A DNA stretch of 64,000 nucleotides from Streptomyces europaeiscabiei (GCF_036346855.1 NZ_CP107841.1:3972001-4036000); one strand, 5' to 3'. Positions 17,258-26,856 are shown, counted from the stretch's first letter. The notes: generated by a model not told the origin, from the letters alone. Made by a program: numbers and translations.

Positions 17258-17494
17258 TCACTCCACCCGTTCCTGTCCCCCGTACACATTGTCCGCTCTT
17301 CGACGCTTCAACTCTTGGTGACGTACTCCATAGACCTACTGACACCTACTCCTGGAACGGAACAGGAGTTCCCCGCGTCTGTCCGGGCGGGGGAACCGAT
17401 GGGGGTTCTCGCAAGCCGCCCCCACCCCATGCCGCATCATGGGGTGATCACATCGGAGCCTCGGGGCTCCACAGCCCGAGGAGTCACACACCGC

Positions 17495-18820
17495 ATGACC
17501 AGGCAGCACGGTTATGCACTTCTGGCGGCCATCGCCGCCCTGGTCGTGGCGATCTCGGCCGCGATCTACACCGGCGTCGGCATCGACGACGGCACCCCCC
17601 GCCAGGAGACGTTCGCCCGCGCGCCCCGCAGCAGCGCCGCCCCCGCCTCCACCGGCGTCTGGGTCGGCGCCTGGGCCGCCTCGCCGAGCGGGTCGGAGCC
17701 GGGCACCGAGTCGGACGGCCTCGCCGGCCAGTCCGTGCGCAACGTGGTGCACACGACCGCCGCCGGTACGAGTGCCCGGGTCACGCTGTCCAACCTCTAC
17801 GGCCAGCAGCCGCTGACCATCACTCACGCCTCGCTCGCCGTGGCCGCCTCGACGGACACCCCGGCCGCGGCGGCCGACACCATGCGCCGCCTCACCTTCG
17901 GCGGCAACCCGAAGGTCGTCATCGCGCCGGGGCAGCAGGTGGTGAGTGACGCCGTACGGGTGGCGATCCCGCACGACAGCGACGTACTGATCACCACCTA
18001 CTCCCCCACCCCCTCCGGCCCGGCGACCTACCACGCGCACGCCCGGCAGATCTCCTACACCGCCGAGGGCGACCGGGCCGAGGACGTCACCGGGGAGCCG
18101 TACACCACACAGTCCCTGCACTGGCGTTATGTCACCGCCCTGGACGTGCTGAGCAACGAGTCCGACGGCACGGTCGTGGTCCTCGGCGACTCGCTCACCG
18201 ACGGCGTCACCTCCACGGTCGGCGAGAACCGGCGCTGGACGGACGTCCTCTCCGGCCGTCTCCGCGCCGCGTCCGGCTCCTCCGGCACACCCCGCTACAG
18301 CGTCGTCAACGAGGGCATCAGCGGCAACCGCGTCCTGACCGACGGCAACGGGCGCCCCGCCGAGAACCCCAGCGGCCTCTCCCGTTTCCAGCGGGACGTC
18401 CTCGGCCGAACGGGCGTCAAGGCCGTCGTCATCGACCTCGGCGTCAACGACATCCTCAAGAACCCCGGCCAGGCCGACCCCGCCGCCATCACCGCCGGCC
18501 TCCGCAGGCTCGTGAAGCAGGCCCACGCCCGCGGCCTGCGCGTCGTGGGCACCACCCTGATGCCCTTCCACGGCCACCGCGGCTACTCCGACCAGCGCGA
18601 ATCCGTCCGCCAGGCCATCAACGCCACGATCCGCTCCGGCGACGTCTTCGACACCTACGTCGACTTCGACAAGGCTCTGCGCGACCCCTACGCCCCCCGC
18701 CGCCTCCGCCCCGACTACGACTCGGGCGACCACCTCCACCCGAGCGACAAGGGCTACGAACAGATGGCGGAGGTCTTCGACCTGGCGAAGCTGAAGGGTT
18801 CGGCACCGGCAGAGCTATAG
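17495..18820 (+). CDS. Secreted SGNH/GDSL-family hydrolase
   Basis: A 441-aa exported protein. A signal peptide or anchor occupies residues 6-26. After a Ser/Ala-rich linker comes a beta-rich N-terminal domain, then an SGNH hydrolase domain with VVVLGDSLTDGV (Ser near 233, block I), NEGISGNR (block II Gly), IDLGVNDI (block III Asn) and GDHLHPSDKGY (block V Asp/His near 412). All four catalytic blocks are present, so an active esterase/lipase or carbohydrate deacetylase is expected outside the cell. GAGGAG lies 12 nt upstream of the ATG at 17495. Confidence 0.9.
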   Translation: MTRQHGYALLAAIAALVVAISAAIYTGVGIDDGTPRQETFARAPRSSAAPASTGVWVGAWAASPSGSEPGTESDGLAGQSVRNVVHTTAAGTSARVTLSNLYGQQPLTITHASLAVAASTDTPAAAADTMRRLTFGGNPKVVIAPGQQVVSDAVRVAIPHDSDVLITTYSPTPSGPATYHAHARQISYTAEGDRAEDVTGEPYTTQSLHWRYVTALDVLSNESDGTVVVLGDSLTDGVTSTVGENRRWTDVLSGRLRAASGSSGTPRYSVVNEGISGNRVLTDGNGRPAENPSGLSRFQRDVLGRTGVKAVVIDLGVNDILKNPGQADPAAITAGLRRLVKQAHARGLRVVGTTLMPFHGHRGYSDQRESVRQAINATIRSGDVFDTYVDFDKALRDPYAPRRLRPDYDSGDHLHPSDKGYEQMAEVFDLAKLKGSAPAEL

Positions 18821-18837
18821 GCAGCGCCGCCGTCTTC

Positions 18838-18880
18838 CAGGGGCGCGGGGAACTGCGCATCTTCCAGGGGCGCGGAGAAC
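18838..18880. repeat. REP-like dispersed element, copy B (two degenerate units)
   Basis: CAGGGGCGCGGGGAACTGCGC is followed directly by a second diverged unit CAGGGGCGCGGAGAACTGCC, 18 nt after the GDSL hydrolase stop. Further decayed units continue into the 79-bp repeat. Confidence 0.8.
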
Positions 18881-18930
18881 TGCCCATCCTTCAAGGCACG
18901 GGGACGGCGCGCATCCTTCAAAACACGGGG

Positions 18931-19097
18931 ACTGCGCGCATCCATCAAGGGCGCCCGCGACTGCGCATCCTTCTCAAGCGCACACTGCGCATCCTTCAAG
19001 CGCACAGGGACTGCGCGCATCCATCAAGGGCGCCCGCGACTGCGCACCCTTCTCAAGCGCACACTGCGCATCCTTCAAGCGCACAGGGACTGCGCGA
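18931..19097. repeat. 79-bp direct tandem repeat derived from the REP-like element
   Basis: Two adjacent 79-bp copies (18931-19009 and 19010-19088) differ at one visible position, and a third begins at 19089 but stops after about 8 nt. Each copy contains three decayed CTGCGC-CATCC-TTCAAG submotifs related to the REP-like core. With copy B this fills the 346-bp gap between the GDSL hydrolase and the DUF1707 gene. No gene is apparent. Confidence 0.9.
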
Positions 19098-19166
19098 GCG
19101 ACCACGACGCACCCGCACGCGCAGCCGAGAGCGGGCCCGGTCGGCCCGGTCGGCCCAGTCTGCCTA

Positions 19167-20009
19167 CTATTCCCGCCGCCGCTCCCGTTCCTTCTCGCGT
19201 CGTGAGCGCACCGCCTCTCGGACCTGGTCCTTGGCCTCACGATGCGCCTCGTGCATCTCGTGCGCATGGTCACGATGGGACGCCTGCAGCTCCCGCCGTG
19301 CCGCCCGGCGCTCCAGCCGCTCCTGGCGCCGCGCCTCCTTCAACCGCTGCCGCTCGGCCTTCGGGACCTTGCGCTCGACCCCGACCCCGCCCCAGAACGC
19401 GAACCCGGTGATGATCACGCGCGGAGCGCCCGGCTCCCCGGGTACGCCCTCCTCGCTGTGGTCGAAGCCGCCCATGATCCCGAAGCCCCGGACGACGACC
19501 TCGACGCCGGGCGGCACGATCACATTGACCCCGCCCATGATCGCCACGCAGTTGATCGTGACCTCACGGTTCGCGAAGTACGCGTCCCGCAGGTCCAGTT
19601 CACCGCCGCCCCAGAACGCGAAGCAGTCGAACCGCTCGGGCACGGTCCAGCGCCCCTTGCGCTCGAACCCGGACATGACCGCGACGCCCCAGGTGGACGT
19701 ACCGTCACCGCCGACGACCCGCTCCGGCCAACCCACGTCCGCCGCAGGCCCCTTGACCAGCGAGACGGACGGCGGCGGCACGACCGTCGGCGGTGCCACG
19801 GCCCCCGCGCCTGGCAGATCACGGGTGATCGGGGCCAACTCGCCGTACGTCCGCGCCTTGTACGTCGCGTCCAGCCGCTCCTCGAACTCCTCCATGTCGA
19901 GCCGCCCCTCCGCGAGGGCGTCCCGCAGCTGCTCGGAGACTCGTTCACGATCGGCGTCGGAGGCACGAAGGTCCGCGGCGGCCGGAACATCCGGCAGGTC
20001 GTCCGTCAT
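19167..20009 (-). CDS. DUF1707 / SHOCT-like domain protein with LiaF-like C-terminal domain
   Basis: A 280-aa protein. Residues 10-65 are a DUF1707 domain (LRASDADRERVSEQLRDALAEGRLDMEEFEERLDATYKART). Residues about 125-225 form a DUF2154/LiaF-like beta domain with repeated AFWGGG, AIMGGVNVIVP and GIMGGFD motifs. The C-terminal 60 residues are a highly charged Arg/Glu/Lys helix. Such proteins are common in actinobacteria and are thought to be cytoplasmic regulators or scaffolds in envelope-stress signalling; direct data are few. The start is ATG 20009 with no strong ribosome-binding site. Confidence 0.8.
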   Translation of the reverse strand: MTDDLPDVPAAADLRASDADRERVSEQLRDALAEGRLDMEEFEERLDATYKARTYGELAPITRDLPGAGAVAPPTVVPPPSVSLVKGPAADVGWPERVVGGDGTSTWGVAVMSGFERKGRWTVPERFDCFAFWGGGELDLRDAYFANREVTINCVAIMGGVNVIVPPGVEVVVRGFGIMGGFDHSEEGVPGEPGAPRVIITGFAFWGGVGVERKVPKAERQRLKEARRQERLERRAARRELQASHRDHAHEMHEAHREAKDQVREAVRSRREKERERRRE

Positions 20010-20043
20010 ACGAATCAGCCTACGAGGAACCCCCCGCACCGTG

Positions 20044-21075
20044 CTACGACACGGCCTGCCCCGTCTCCCCCGCCCGCTCCGCCACTCGCTCCGCCTGCTG
20101 CGCGTACATCTGGGCGATGACGGCCTCGATGTCCGGCTCCCGTACCGACAGGTCGACCAGCGGATACTCCGAGGCGATCCGCGCCACCAGCGGGGCCGCC
20201 GACTCCGACGCCGGGAAGGCCAGCCACTGCCGGGGCCCCTCCACCCGTACGACCCGGGCGGGCGCGGCCTCGATCGGCGGCAGCTCGCGCTCCAGGTCGA
20301 CGACGAGGGTCCGCTCACTCTCGCCCACCTCGTGCAGCCCGGTCAGCGGCCCGTCGTACATCAGACGCCCGTGGTCGATGACCATCACCCGGCGGCACAA
20401 CTGCTCGATGTCCTGGAGGTCGTGCGTGGTGAGCAGCACGGTCGTGCCCTGCTCGGTGTTGAGTTCCTTGAGGAACTCCCGGACCTTGGCCTTGCTGATG
20501 ACGTCGAGCCCGATCGTCGGCTCGTCCAGGTACAGCACCTCGGGATCGTGCAGCAGGGCCGCCGCGATGTCCCCGCGCATGCGCTGGCCGAGCGAGAGCT
20601 GCCGTACGGGCACGTCCAGCAGGGCGCCCAGTTCGAGGAGTTCGACGCAGCGGTCGAGGTTCTCGCGGTAACGGGCGTCGGGGATGCGGTACATGCGGTG
20701 CATCAGCCGGTAGGAGTCGATGAGGGGGAGGTCCCACCACAGGGTCGTACGCTGCCCGAACACCACCCCGATACGCCGGGCGAGCCGCGTCCGCTCGCGG
20801 GACGGGTCGATGCCGGCGACCCGCAGCCGACCCCCGCTCGGGGTCAGGATGCCCGTCAGCATCTTGATGGTGGTCGACTTCCCGGCGCCGTTCGGCCCGA
20901 TGTAACCGACCATCTCCCCTCTCGCCACCGTGAAGGAGATCGAGTCGACCGCCCGCACCTCGTGCCGCTCCCGGCGCATGAACCCGGTCTTCTTGCGGAC
21001 GTCGAAGACCTTCTCCAACTGGTCGAGTTCGATGAACGCGCTGTCTGCCACGCTTGGCCTCACGGTTGGCTTCAC
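20044..21075 (-). CDS. ABC-2 exporter, ATP-binding subunit
   Basis: A 343-aa ATPase with Walker A GPNGAGKST (residues 60-68), signature LSLGQRMRGDIAAALL and Walker B LYLDEPTIGLD, followed by the H-loop TTHDLQDI. The VFGQRTTLWWDLPLIDSY segment is typical of the DUF990-associated exporter subfamily. The GTG at 21075 is chosen because it lies 6 nt after GGAG, which itself overlaps the upstream stop; an open extension to 21147 is not needed. It is the last gene of a three-gene operon with two ABC-2 permeases. The substrate is unknown. Confidence 0.9.
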   Translation of the reverse strand: MKPTVRPSVADSAFIELDQLEKVFDVRKKTGFMRRERHEVRAVDSISFTVARGEMVGYIGPNGAGKSTTIKMLTGILTPSGGRLRVAGIDPSRERTRLARRIGVVFGQRTTLWWDLPLIDSYRLMHRMYRIPDARYRENLDRCVELLELGALLDVPVRQLSLGQRMRGDIAAALLHDPEVLYLDEPTIGLDVISKAKVREFLKELNTEQGTTVLLTTHDLQDIEQLCRRVMVIDHGRLMYDGPLTGLHEVGESERTLVVDLERELPPIEAAPARVVRVEGPRQWLAFPASESAAPLVARIASEYPLVDLSVREPDIEAVIAQMYAQQAERVAERAGETGQAVS

Positions 21076-21085
21076 GGTTGGCTCC

Positions 21086-22012
21086 CTAACTCCCCGTACT
21101 CCGATACGAACGCAGCCCCGCCCGCCACGCGACCCCCGCCAGCGCACAGCAGGCCACGCCGACCAGCGGGGGTGCGAAGGCCAGCCAGGCCGGCAGGTCG
21201 AGGGGGTAGGGGCGGCCCAGGATGTACAGCCCGGGCACCCAGTTGACGAAGGCGAGCGGCAGGACGAAGGTCACACCGCGCAGCAGGTCCTTGGCGAAGA
21301 GGGCCGGCGGGTACTGCAGCAGGGTCGCGCCGCCGTACGTGAAGGCGTTCTGCACCTCGGAGGCGTCCTGCGCGACGAACTGGAAGGCCGCGCCCCCGAT
21401 GAACACCGCCGCGAAGATCAGTCCGCCGCTGCACACCATCAGCGGGATCATCAGCACCTTGACCGGTGTCCAGGCGATGTCGAGCGTGGTCAGGGCGTAC
21501 CCGAGGACGAACAGGCCCTGGCTGACCCGGCCGAGGCGGCGCAGCGCGAACTTGTCGGCGGCGACCTGGGCGAGCACCGGGACCGGGCGGACGAGGAGGG
21601 TGTCCAGCGTGCCGTCGCGGACCCGGCGGCCGAGCCGGTCCATGGAGCCGATCATCAGATCCGCGAGCCCGAAGGCGACGGCGGAGGTGCCGTACAGCAG
21701 GGCGATCTCGGGCAGGGTGAAGCCGCCCAACTCGTCGACCTGGGAGAACATCAGCAGGATCGCGACGAAGTCGAAGGAGGTCGCCGCGAAGTTCCCGAAG
21801 GTCGTCATGGCGAAGGAGGCGCGGTAGGCCATCGTGGAGCGGATCCACATGGCGGCGATCATGCGGTAGGCGCGCAGCCCGTCACGGACACGGCGGTACG
21901 TGCCGTACTCGCCGAACGGGTTCTCCGCGGCCGACTCCTCTGCCCGCGCGCCCGCGCGTCCGCCCGCACGCTCACTTGGCCGATCGTCCGCGCGTTCGTC
22001 GAGGTCAGCCAC
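21086..22012 (-). CDS. ABC-2 exporter permease (DUF990 type), second subunit
   Basis: A 308-aa protein with six predicted transmembrane helices after a hydrophilic N-terminus of about 45 residues. Motifs GTLDTLLVRPVPVLAQVAADKFALRRLGR and LDIAWTPVKVLMIPLMV match the DUF990-like ABC-2 permease family. The GTG start overlaps the upstream permease stop by 8 nt and the stop lies 10 nt before the ATPase start, so the three genes form a tightly coupled operon. Confidence 0.85.
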   Translation of the reverse strand: MADLDERADDRPSERAGGRAGARAEESAAENPFGEYGTYRRVRDGLRAYRMIAAMWIRSTMAYRASFAMTTFGNFAATSFDFVAILLMFSQVDELGGFTLPEIALLYGTSAVAFGLADLMIGSMDRLGRRVRDGTLDTLLVRPVPVLAQVAADKFALRRLGRVSQGLFVLGYALTTLDIAWTPVKVLMIPLMVCSGGLIFAAVFIGGAAFQFVAQDASEVQNAFTYGGATLLQYPPALFAKDLLRGVTFVLPLAFVNWVPGLYILGRPYPLDLPAWLAFAPPLVGVACCALAGVAWRAGLRSYRSTGS

Positions 22013-22805
22013 CCTGGACCACCACCTTCCGCGTCGCCGCCGACTGGATCAGCCGCCCGACCACCAGCAGCACCGCCGCCCAGGCGAGCTGGAAGGCGTA
22101 CGTCCCCCACGGGTCGGCCTCGCCCAGCAGGACGTCCGCCGGGGCCTGGAGCAGCGCGGACCAGGGCAGGAGGCGGGCGAGGTCGCCGAGCGCGCCCGGG
22201 AAGACGTTCAGCGGCAGGAGCATCCCGGAGAAGAAGACTCCGGTGAGCCAGGTGATCTGCATCGCTCCGGCGCCGTCGAGGAGCCAGAACGCCCACAGGG
22301 CCACGATGTACCGGATCGCGAAGCTGACGAGGGCCCCCAGGGCGACCGCGACGAGACAGGCGAGCCAGGGCAGCGGTCCCGGGGGCAGCGCCAGGTCGAA
22401 GAAGAGCGCGCCGCACACCATGGGGACGACACCGCGTCCGAGCAGCTGGAACAGGGCCCGGCCCATGTCCGCGGCGAGCCACCACATCTGGAGGTCGACC
22501 GGCCGGTACAGGTCGACCGCGATGTCCCCGGTCCGGATCCGCTCGATCAGCTCCTCCTCGAACCCCACGCTGCCCAGCACCATCACCGCGAACATGGCCT
22601 GGCCGACCCATACATAGGTGAGGGCCTGCGCCTGGTCGTAGCCGCCCAGGTGGGGCTTCTCGTGCCAGAGGGCCAGGTAGGTGTATGCGAGGATGAAGCC
22701 GAAGACGGTGTTGGTGAACACCCCCGCGGCGGTGGCCACCCGATATGTCGCGTACCGCCTGAAACCACCGGCGGCGACGGCGGCGTACAACCGCCCTGTG
22801 CCCAC
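22005..22805 (-). CDS. ABC-2 exporter permease, first subunit
   Basis: A 266-aa protein with six predicted transmembrane helices. It has the characteristic FEEELIERIRTGDIAVDLYRPVDLQMWWLAADMGR loop of the paired ABC-2 permeases. It is the promoter-proximal gene of the exporter operon, with a GTG start and a G-rich stretch in place of a strong ribosome-binding site. The heteromeric permease pair plus one ATPase is the usual layout of this exporter class. Confidence 0.85.
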   Translation of the reverse strand: MGTGRLYAAVAAGGFRRYATYRVATAAGVFTNTVFGFILAYTYLALWHEKPHLGGYDQAQALTYVWVGQAMFAVMVLGSVGFEEELIERIRTGDIAVDLYRPVDLQMWWLAADMGRALFQLLGRGVVPMVCGALFFDLALPPGPLPWLACLVAVALGALVSFAIRYIVALWAFWLLDGAGAMQITWLTGVFFSGMLLPLNVFPGALGDLARLLPWSALLQAPADVLLGEADPWGTYAFQLAWAAVLLVVGRLIQSAATRKVVVQGG

Positions 22806-23092
22806 GAGGAAACCCCCATCCGCTGCGAAGAGTTAGGCGAAAGGCCGAGGCCTGGACCGATTCGGGCCGAAGCGAAGAAGCCTAGTCCGCGGCCGGTGGG
22901 GCCTGCCAGGCGTTTTCGGGGGCGGACGGTGGTGCTCGTGTGGTGTGCGGGGCACGTGTCGGGATCCGGGAACGGATCGAGCGGTACGAGAGTCTTTACT
23001 CAAGGGCACAGAACCGGCCCGGAGCGGGCGCAAAGCGTACGAGTCCGTACGGAAATGAACGTACGACGCGAAAACAGGAGCACGGCAGCACG

Positions 23093-26000
23093 ATGAGCGA
23101 CGAGCCGCAGCCGAAGCGGAACGGCCCGGGCTGGGCACCGAGAGACCCGGAGCGACGCACTCCGGGCACGACTCCGGGGTCCGGCGACAGCGCCGCCAAG
23201 GGGAACACCGACCCGAAGCCCGGCACGACGCCGGGCGGGAGCGCGGACACGGCGCCCAGCGGGGCGCCTGACGCGGCCTCCCTCCGGAGGCCTGACGCGG
23301 CGTCCGGCGGGAAGCCCGACGCGCCATCCGCCGGGAAGCCCGGCACGACGCCCGGCGGGAGGCCGGACGGAAAGCCCGGCACGCCGCCCGGCGGAAAGCC
23401 TGGCGGGCAGTCCGGTGCAGCGCCCGGCGCACCGTCCGGTGCGGCACCCGGCGCGCGGTCCGGTGCGGCACCCGGCGCGCGGTCCGGTGCGGCACCCGGC
23501 GCGCGGTCCGGTGCGGCACCCGCTGGACAGTCCGGTGCCGTGCCCGGCAGGCAGTCCGGTGCGGCGCCCGGAGCAAAGCCCGGCTCGGCTCCCTCCGGCT
23601 CGGCTCCCTCCGGCTCGACACCCCTCGGCTCGGCTCCCGGCGGGAAGCCCGGCACGGGATCCGCCCGGACGCCTCAGGCCAAGCCGACGCCGACCTCTGA
23701 CGGCAAGCCTGTCGGGGCCCGTGACGGCAAGCCCGCCGGGCCTCGTGACGGTCGGCCGGCCGGGACCCGCGACGCCAAGCCCGTCGGTGCGCGTGACAGT
23801 GGCCCCGCCGGATCCCGGTCCCCGGACGCCAGACCCGTCGCCGGACGCGACGGCACCCCCGCCGGAGTCCCGGACGCCAGGGCGGCCAGGGCCGCCAGAG
23901 CTGCCAGGGCCGCCGGCGCACAAGGCGGCACCGCCGCCCCCCGGACGCCCGCCGCGGCATCCGGCACGGCATCCGGCGCCGCCGCTGACGACACCCCCAC
24001 CACCACCCTGGGCATCACGCCGGGCCGGAAGTCCGCCGCGGCGGCCACGCGGCCCGTGGGCGACACGCCGACCCAGGCCCTGGGCGTCATCTCCGCAGGA
24101 AAGGCCACCGCCACCGCCGCCCCGGCACCCGCCGCCGCGCCCGACACCACGCCCAGCCCGGCGGCCGGGGGCGGCAAGGCGGAGAAGGGCAAGCGGCCCA
24201 AGCGCAAGGGGTGGAGACGGCTGTTCCCCACCTGGCGCATGGTGCTCGGCGCCTTCGTCATCGGGCTCATGCTGATCGTCGGCGCCTTCGTGCTGGGCTA
24301 CAACATGGTCCACATCCCCAAGGCGAACGCGTTCGCGACCAAGCAGAGCAACGTCTACCTGTACGCGGACGGAAGCCAGATCGCCCGCGACGGCGAGGTC
24401 AACCGCGAGAACGTCCCGCTGTCGAAGGTCTCCAAGGCCGCGCAGCAAGCCGTACTGGCCGCCGAGGACCGCGACTTCTACTCCGAGCCGGCCATCGACC
24501 TCAAGGCGATGGCCCGCGCGGCCTGGAACACCGCGACCGGCAAGGGCAAGCAGTCCGGTTCGACGATCACCCAGCAGTACGTGAAGAACTACTACCTGGC
24601 CCAGGACCAGACCGTCACCCGCAAGGCCAAGGAGTTCTTCATCTCGATCAAGCTGGACCGCGAGGTGACCAAGGACGAGATCCTGGAGGGCTACCTCAAC
24701 ACCAGCTTCTTCGGCCGCAACGCCTACGGCATCCAGGCCGCCGCCCAGGCCTACTACGGCATCGACGCCGACGAACTCACCGCCGAGCAGGGCGCCTACC
24801 TCGCCGCCCTGGTCAACGCGCCCAGCATGTACGACGTCGTCGCCCACCCCGAGAACAAGAAAGCGGCCGTCGCCCGCTGGAACTACGTCCTCGACGGCAT
24901 GGTCAAGGAGGGCTGGCTCGAGCAGTCCGAGCGGACCGGCGCGAAGTTCCCGATGCCGAAGCAGGCCACCACCTCCACCGCCTTCTCCGGCCAGCGCGGC
25001 TACCTCGTCGAAGCCATCAAGTCGTACCTCATCGAGCACAAGATCATCGACGAGAAGGCGCTGGAGAACGGCGGTGGCTACCGCATCACCACCACCATCC
25101 AGCCCAAGATGCAGGACGCCTTCATCAAGGCCGTCGACGACCAGCTGATGGACAAGCTCGACAAGAAGAACCGCAAGGTCGACAACTACGTCCGCGCCGG
25201 CGGTGTCTCCATCGACCCGAAGACCGGCAAGGTCATCGCGATGTACGGCGGCATCGACTACACCAAGCAGTACGTGAACAACGCGACCCGCCGCGACTTC
25301 CAGGTCGGCTCCATCTTCAAGCCCATCGTGTTCACCTCCGCCGTGGAGAACGCCTCCAACAACCAGAGCGGCCAGGCGATCACCCCGAACACGGTCTACG
25401 ACGGCACCAACAGGCGCCCCGTGACGGGCTGGAGCGGCGGGACGTACGCCCCCGAGAACGAGGACTACGTCAACTACGGCGACATCACCGTCCGCCAGGC
25501 CACCCAGAGCTCCGTGAACTCGGTGTACGCGCAGATGGCCGTGGACATCGGCCCCGAGAAGGTCGAGAAGACCGCGATCGACCTCGGCGTGCCCAAGAAC
25601 ACCCCGGACATGAACCCGTACCCGTCCATCGCCCTGGGCACCGCCACCGCGAGCGTCCTCGACATGACGGAGGCGTACGCCACGCTCGCCAACCACGGCA
25701 GGCACGGCACGTACACGATGATCGAGAAGATCAGCAAGGACGGCGAGGTGGTCGACGTCCCCTCCACCGAGTCCACGCAGGCCGTCAGCCGCAAGGCCGC
25801 CGACACCACCACCTCCGTCCTGCAGAGCGTGGTCCAGAGCGGCACCGCCACCGCCGCCCAGTCCTCCGGCCACCCGGTCGCCGGCAAGACCGGCACCGCC
25901 GAGGAGGACAAGGCGGCCTGGTTCGCCGGCTACACCCCCGACCTCGCCACCGTCGTCTCCGTCATGGGCCAGGACCCCAAGACCGGCGCCCACAAGCCGC

Positions 26001-26494
26001 TGTACGGCGCGATGGGCCTGCCCCGCATCAACGGTGGCGGGGCGCCCACGGAGATCTGGGCGCAGTTCACCAAGACCGCCCTCAAGGGCAAGAAGGTGAA
26101 GGACTTCGACCTCGACCTCCAGGTCGGCGCCGACGTCGTCTACACCCCGCCCAGCACCCCCGCCGACGAGCCGGGCGCCACCGGCGACGAGGAGACCGCC
26201 GGCGCCACGGGCGACGAGGAGACCGGCGGCCCGACGGACGAGGACACCGGCGACGGCACCACCACCGGCGGCACGCCCACGACCGACGGCGGGACGACGT
26301 CCACCGGCGGCACGGCGACGGACGGAGGTACCACGTCCACCGGCGGCACGGCGACGGACGGCGGCACGACGTCCACCGGCGGCGCCACGACCGACGGAGG
26401 CACGACCTCCAGCGGCGGCGCCACGACCGACGGGGGCACTACGGACGGCGGAGCCACCACAGGGGGCGAGACATCGGTGGGACCGTTCGGGTAG
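23093..26494 (+). CDS. Bifunctional penicillin-binding protein (class A, transglycosylase/transpeptidase)
   Basis: An 1133-aa protein that builds and crosslinks peptidoglycan outside the membrane. A single transmembrane helix lies near residues 380-404. The GT51 domain shows AAEDRDFYSEPAIDL (catalytic Glu near 457) and GSTITQQYVKNYYL. The transpeptidase shows SIFK (Ser near 740), SVN (near 806) and KTGTAEE (near 931). The cytoplasmic N-terminal 370 residues are low complexity and Pro/Gly/Ala-rich with near-repeats such as SGAAPGAR; the C-terminal 110 residues are Thr/Gly/Asp repeats (GGTTSTGGTATD). Both flanks are far longer than in typical class A PBPs. AGGAG lies 12 nt before the ATG. Confidence 0.93.
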   Translation: MSDEPQPKRNGPGWAPRDPERRTPGTTPGSGDSAAKGNTDPKPGTTPGGSADTAPSGAPDAASLRRPDAASGGKPDAPSAGKPGTTPGGRPDGKPGTPPGGKPGGQSGAAPGAPSGAAPGARSGAAPGARSGAAPGARSGAAPAGQSGAVPGRQSGAAPGAKPGSAPSGSAPSGSTPLGSAPGGKPGTGSARTPQAKPTPTSDGKPVGARDGKPAGPRDGRPAGTRDAKPVGARDSGPAGSRSPDARPVAGRDGTPAGVPDARAARAARAARAAGAQGGTAAPRTPAAASGTASGAAADDTPTTTLGITPGRKSAAAATRPVGDTPTQALGVISAGKATATAAPAPAAAPDTTPSPAAGGGKAEKGKRPKRKGWRRLFPTWRMVLGAFVIGLMLIVGAFVLGYNMVHIPKANAFATKQSNVYLYADGSQIARDGEVNRENVPLSKVSKAAQQAVLAAEDRDFYSEPAIDLKAMARAAWNTATGKGKQSGSTITQQYVKNYYLAQDQTVTRKAKEFFISIKLDREVTKDEILEGYLNTSFFGRNAYGIQAAAQAYYGIDADELTAEQGAYLAALVNAPSMYDVVAHPENKKAAVARWNYVLDGMVKEGWLEQSERTGAKFPMPKQATTSTAFSGQRGYLVEAIKSYLIEHKIIDEKALENGGGYRITTTIQPKMQDAFIKAVDDQLMDKLDKKNRKVDNYVRAGGVSIDPKTGKVIAMYGGIDYTKQYVNNATRRDFQVGSIFKPIVFTSAVENASNNQSGQAITPNTVYDGTNRRPVTGWSGGTYAPENEDYVNYGDITVRQATQSSVNSVYAQMAVDIGPEKVEKTAIDLGVPKNTPDMNPYPSIALGTATASVLDMTEAYATLANHGRHGTYTMIEKISKDGEVVDVPSTESTQAVSRKAADTTTSVLQSVVQSGTATAAQSSGHPVAGKTGTAEEDKAAWFAGYTPDLATVVSVMGQDPKTGAHKPLYGAMGLPRINGGGAPTEIWAQFTKTALKGKKVKDFDLDLQVGADVVYTPPSTPADEPGATGDEETAGATGDEETGGPTDEDTGDGTTTGGTPTTDGGTTSTGGTATDGGTTSTGGTATDGGTTSTGGATTDGGTTSSGGATTDGGTTDGGATTGGETSVGPFG
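23400..23600. repeat. In-frame 24-27-bp repeats in the PBP N-terminal region
   Basis: Near-identical copies of GCGGCACCCGGCGCGCGGTC-type units encode SGAAPGAR repeats in the cytoplasmic tail of the PBP. Confidence 0.8.
26285..26470. repeat. In-frame repeats in the PBP C-terminal tail
   Basis: Repeated units of about 30-36 bp encode TDGGTTSTGGTA-type repeats outside the transpeptidase domain, probably a wall-spanning or wall-binding disordered tail. Confidence 0.8.
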
Positions 26495-26504
26495 CTACGG
26501 CTGC

Positions 26505-26825
26505 TCAGTGGCCGGAGGTGGCCTTCAACCCCACCACGGCCACGAGCAGCAGACACACGAAGAAGATCCGGGCGGCGGTGGTCGGCTCCCCCAGCACCAC
26601 CATGCCGAACACCGCCGCCCCGGCCGCCCCGATCCCCACCCACACGCCGTACGCGGTACCGATGGGCAGCGTCCTGGCGGCATAGGAGAGCAGGACCATG
26701 CTGGCGACGATGCCCGCGCCGGTGAGCACGCTGGGCAGCGGCCGAGTGAATCCGTCGGTGTACTTCATCCCGACCGCCCAGCCGACTTCGAGCAGTCCGG
26801 CGACGACGAGCAGAACCCAGGCCAT
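26505..26825 (-). CDS. sugE: SMR-family guanidinium exporter (SugE/Gdx)
   Basis: A 106-aa protein with four transmembrane helices. The N-terminal LLVVAGLLEVGWAVGMKYTDGF carries the invariant membrane Glu of SMR transporters, and the helix-3 region GTAYGVWVGIGAAGAAVFGM fits the SugE/Gdx subgroup. Gdx proteins export guanidinium in exchange for protons as dual-topology dimers. GGAGG lies 8 nt before the ATG at 26825. A probable guanidine-III riboswitch occupies the 5' leader, which supports guanidinium as the physiological substrate rather than quaternary ammonium compounds. Confidence 0.9.
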   Translation of the reverse strand: MAWVLLVVAGLLEVGWAVGMKYTDGFTRPLPSVLTGAGIVASMVLLSYAARTLPIGTAYGVWVGIGAAGAAVFGMVVLGEPTTAARIFFVCLLLVAVVGLKATSGH

Positions 26826-26856
26826 GACGAGCACCTCCGTGAGGGGATCAACGGGT

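Noticed and set aside
23000..25993. A very long minus-strand open frame antisense to the PBP gene
   Set aside because: It mirrors the codon bias of the PBP gene; the plus-strand frame has all PBP motifs, so the antisense frame is a GC-bias artefact.
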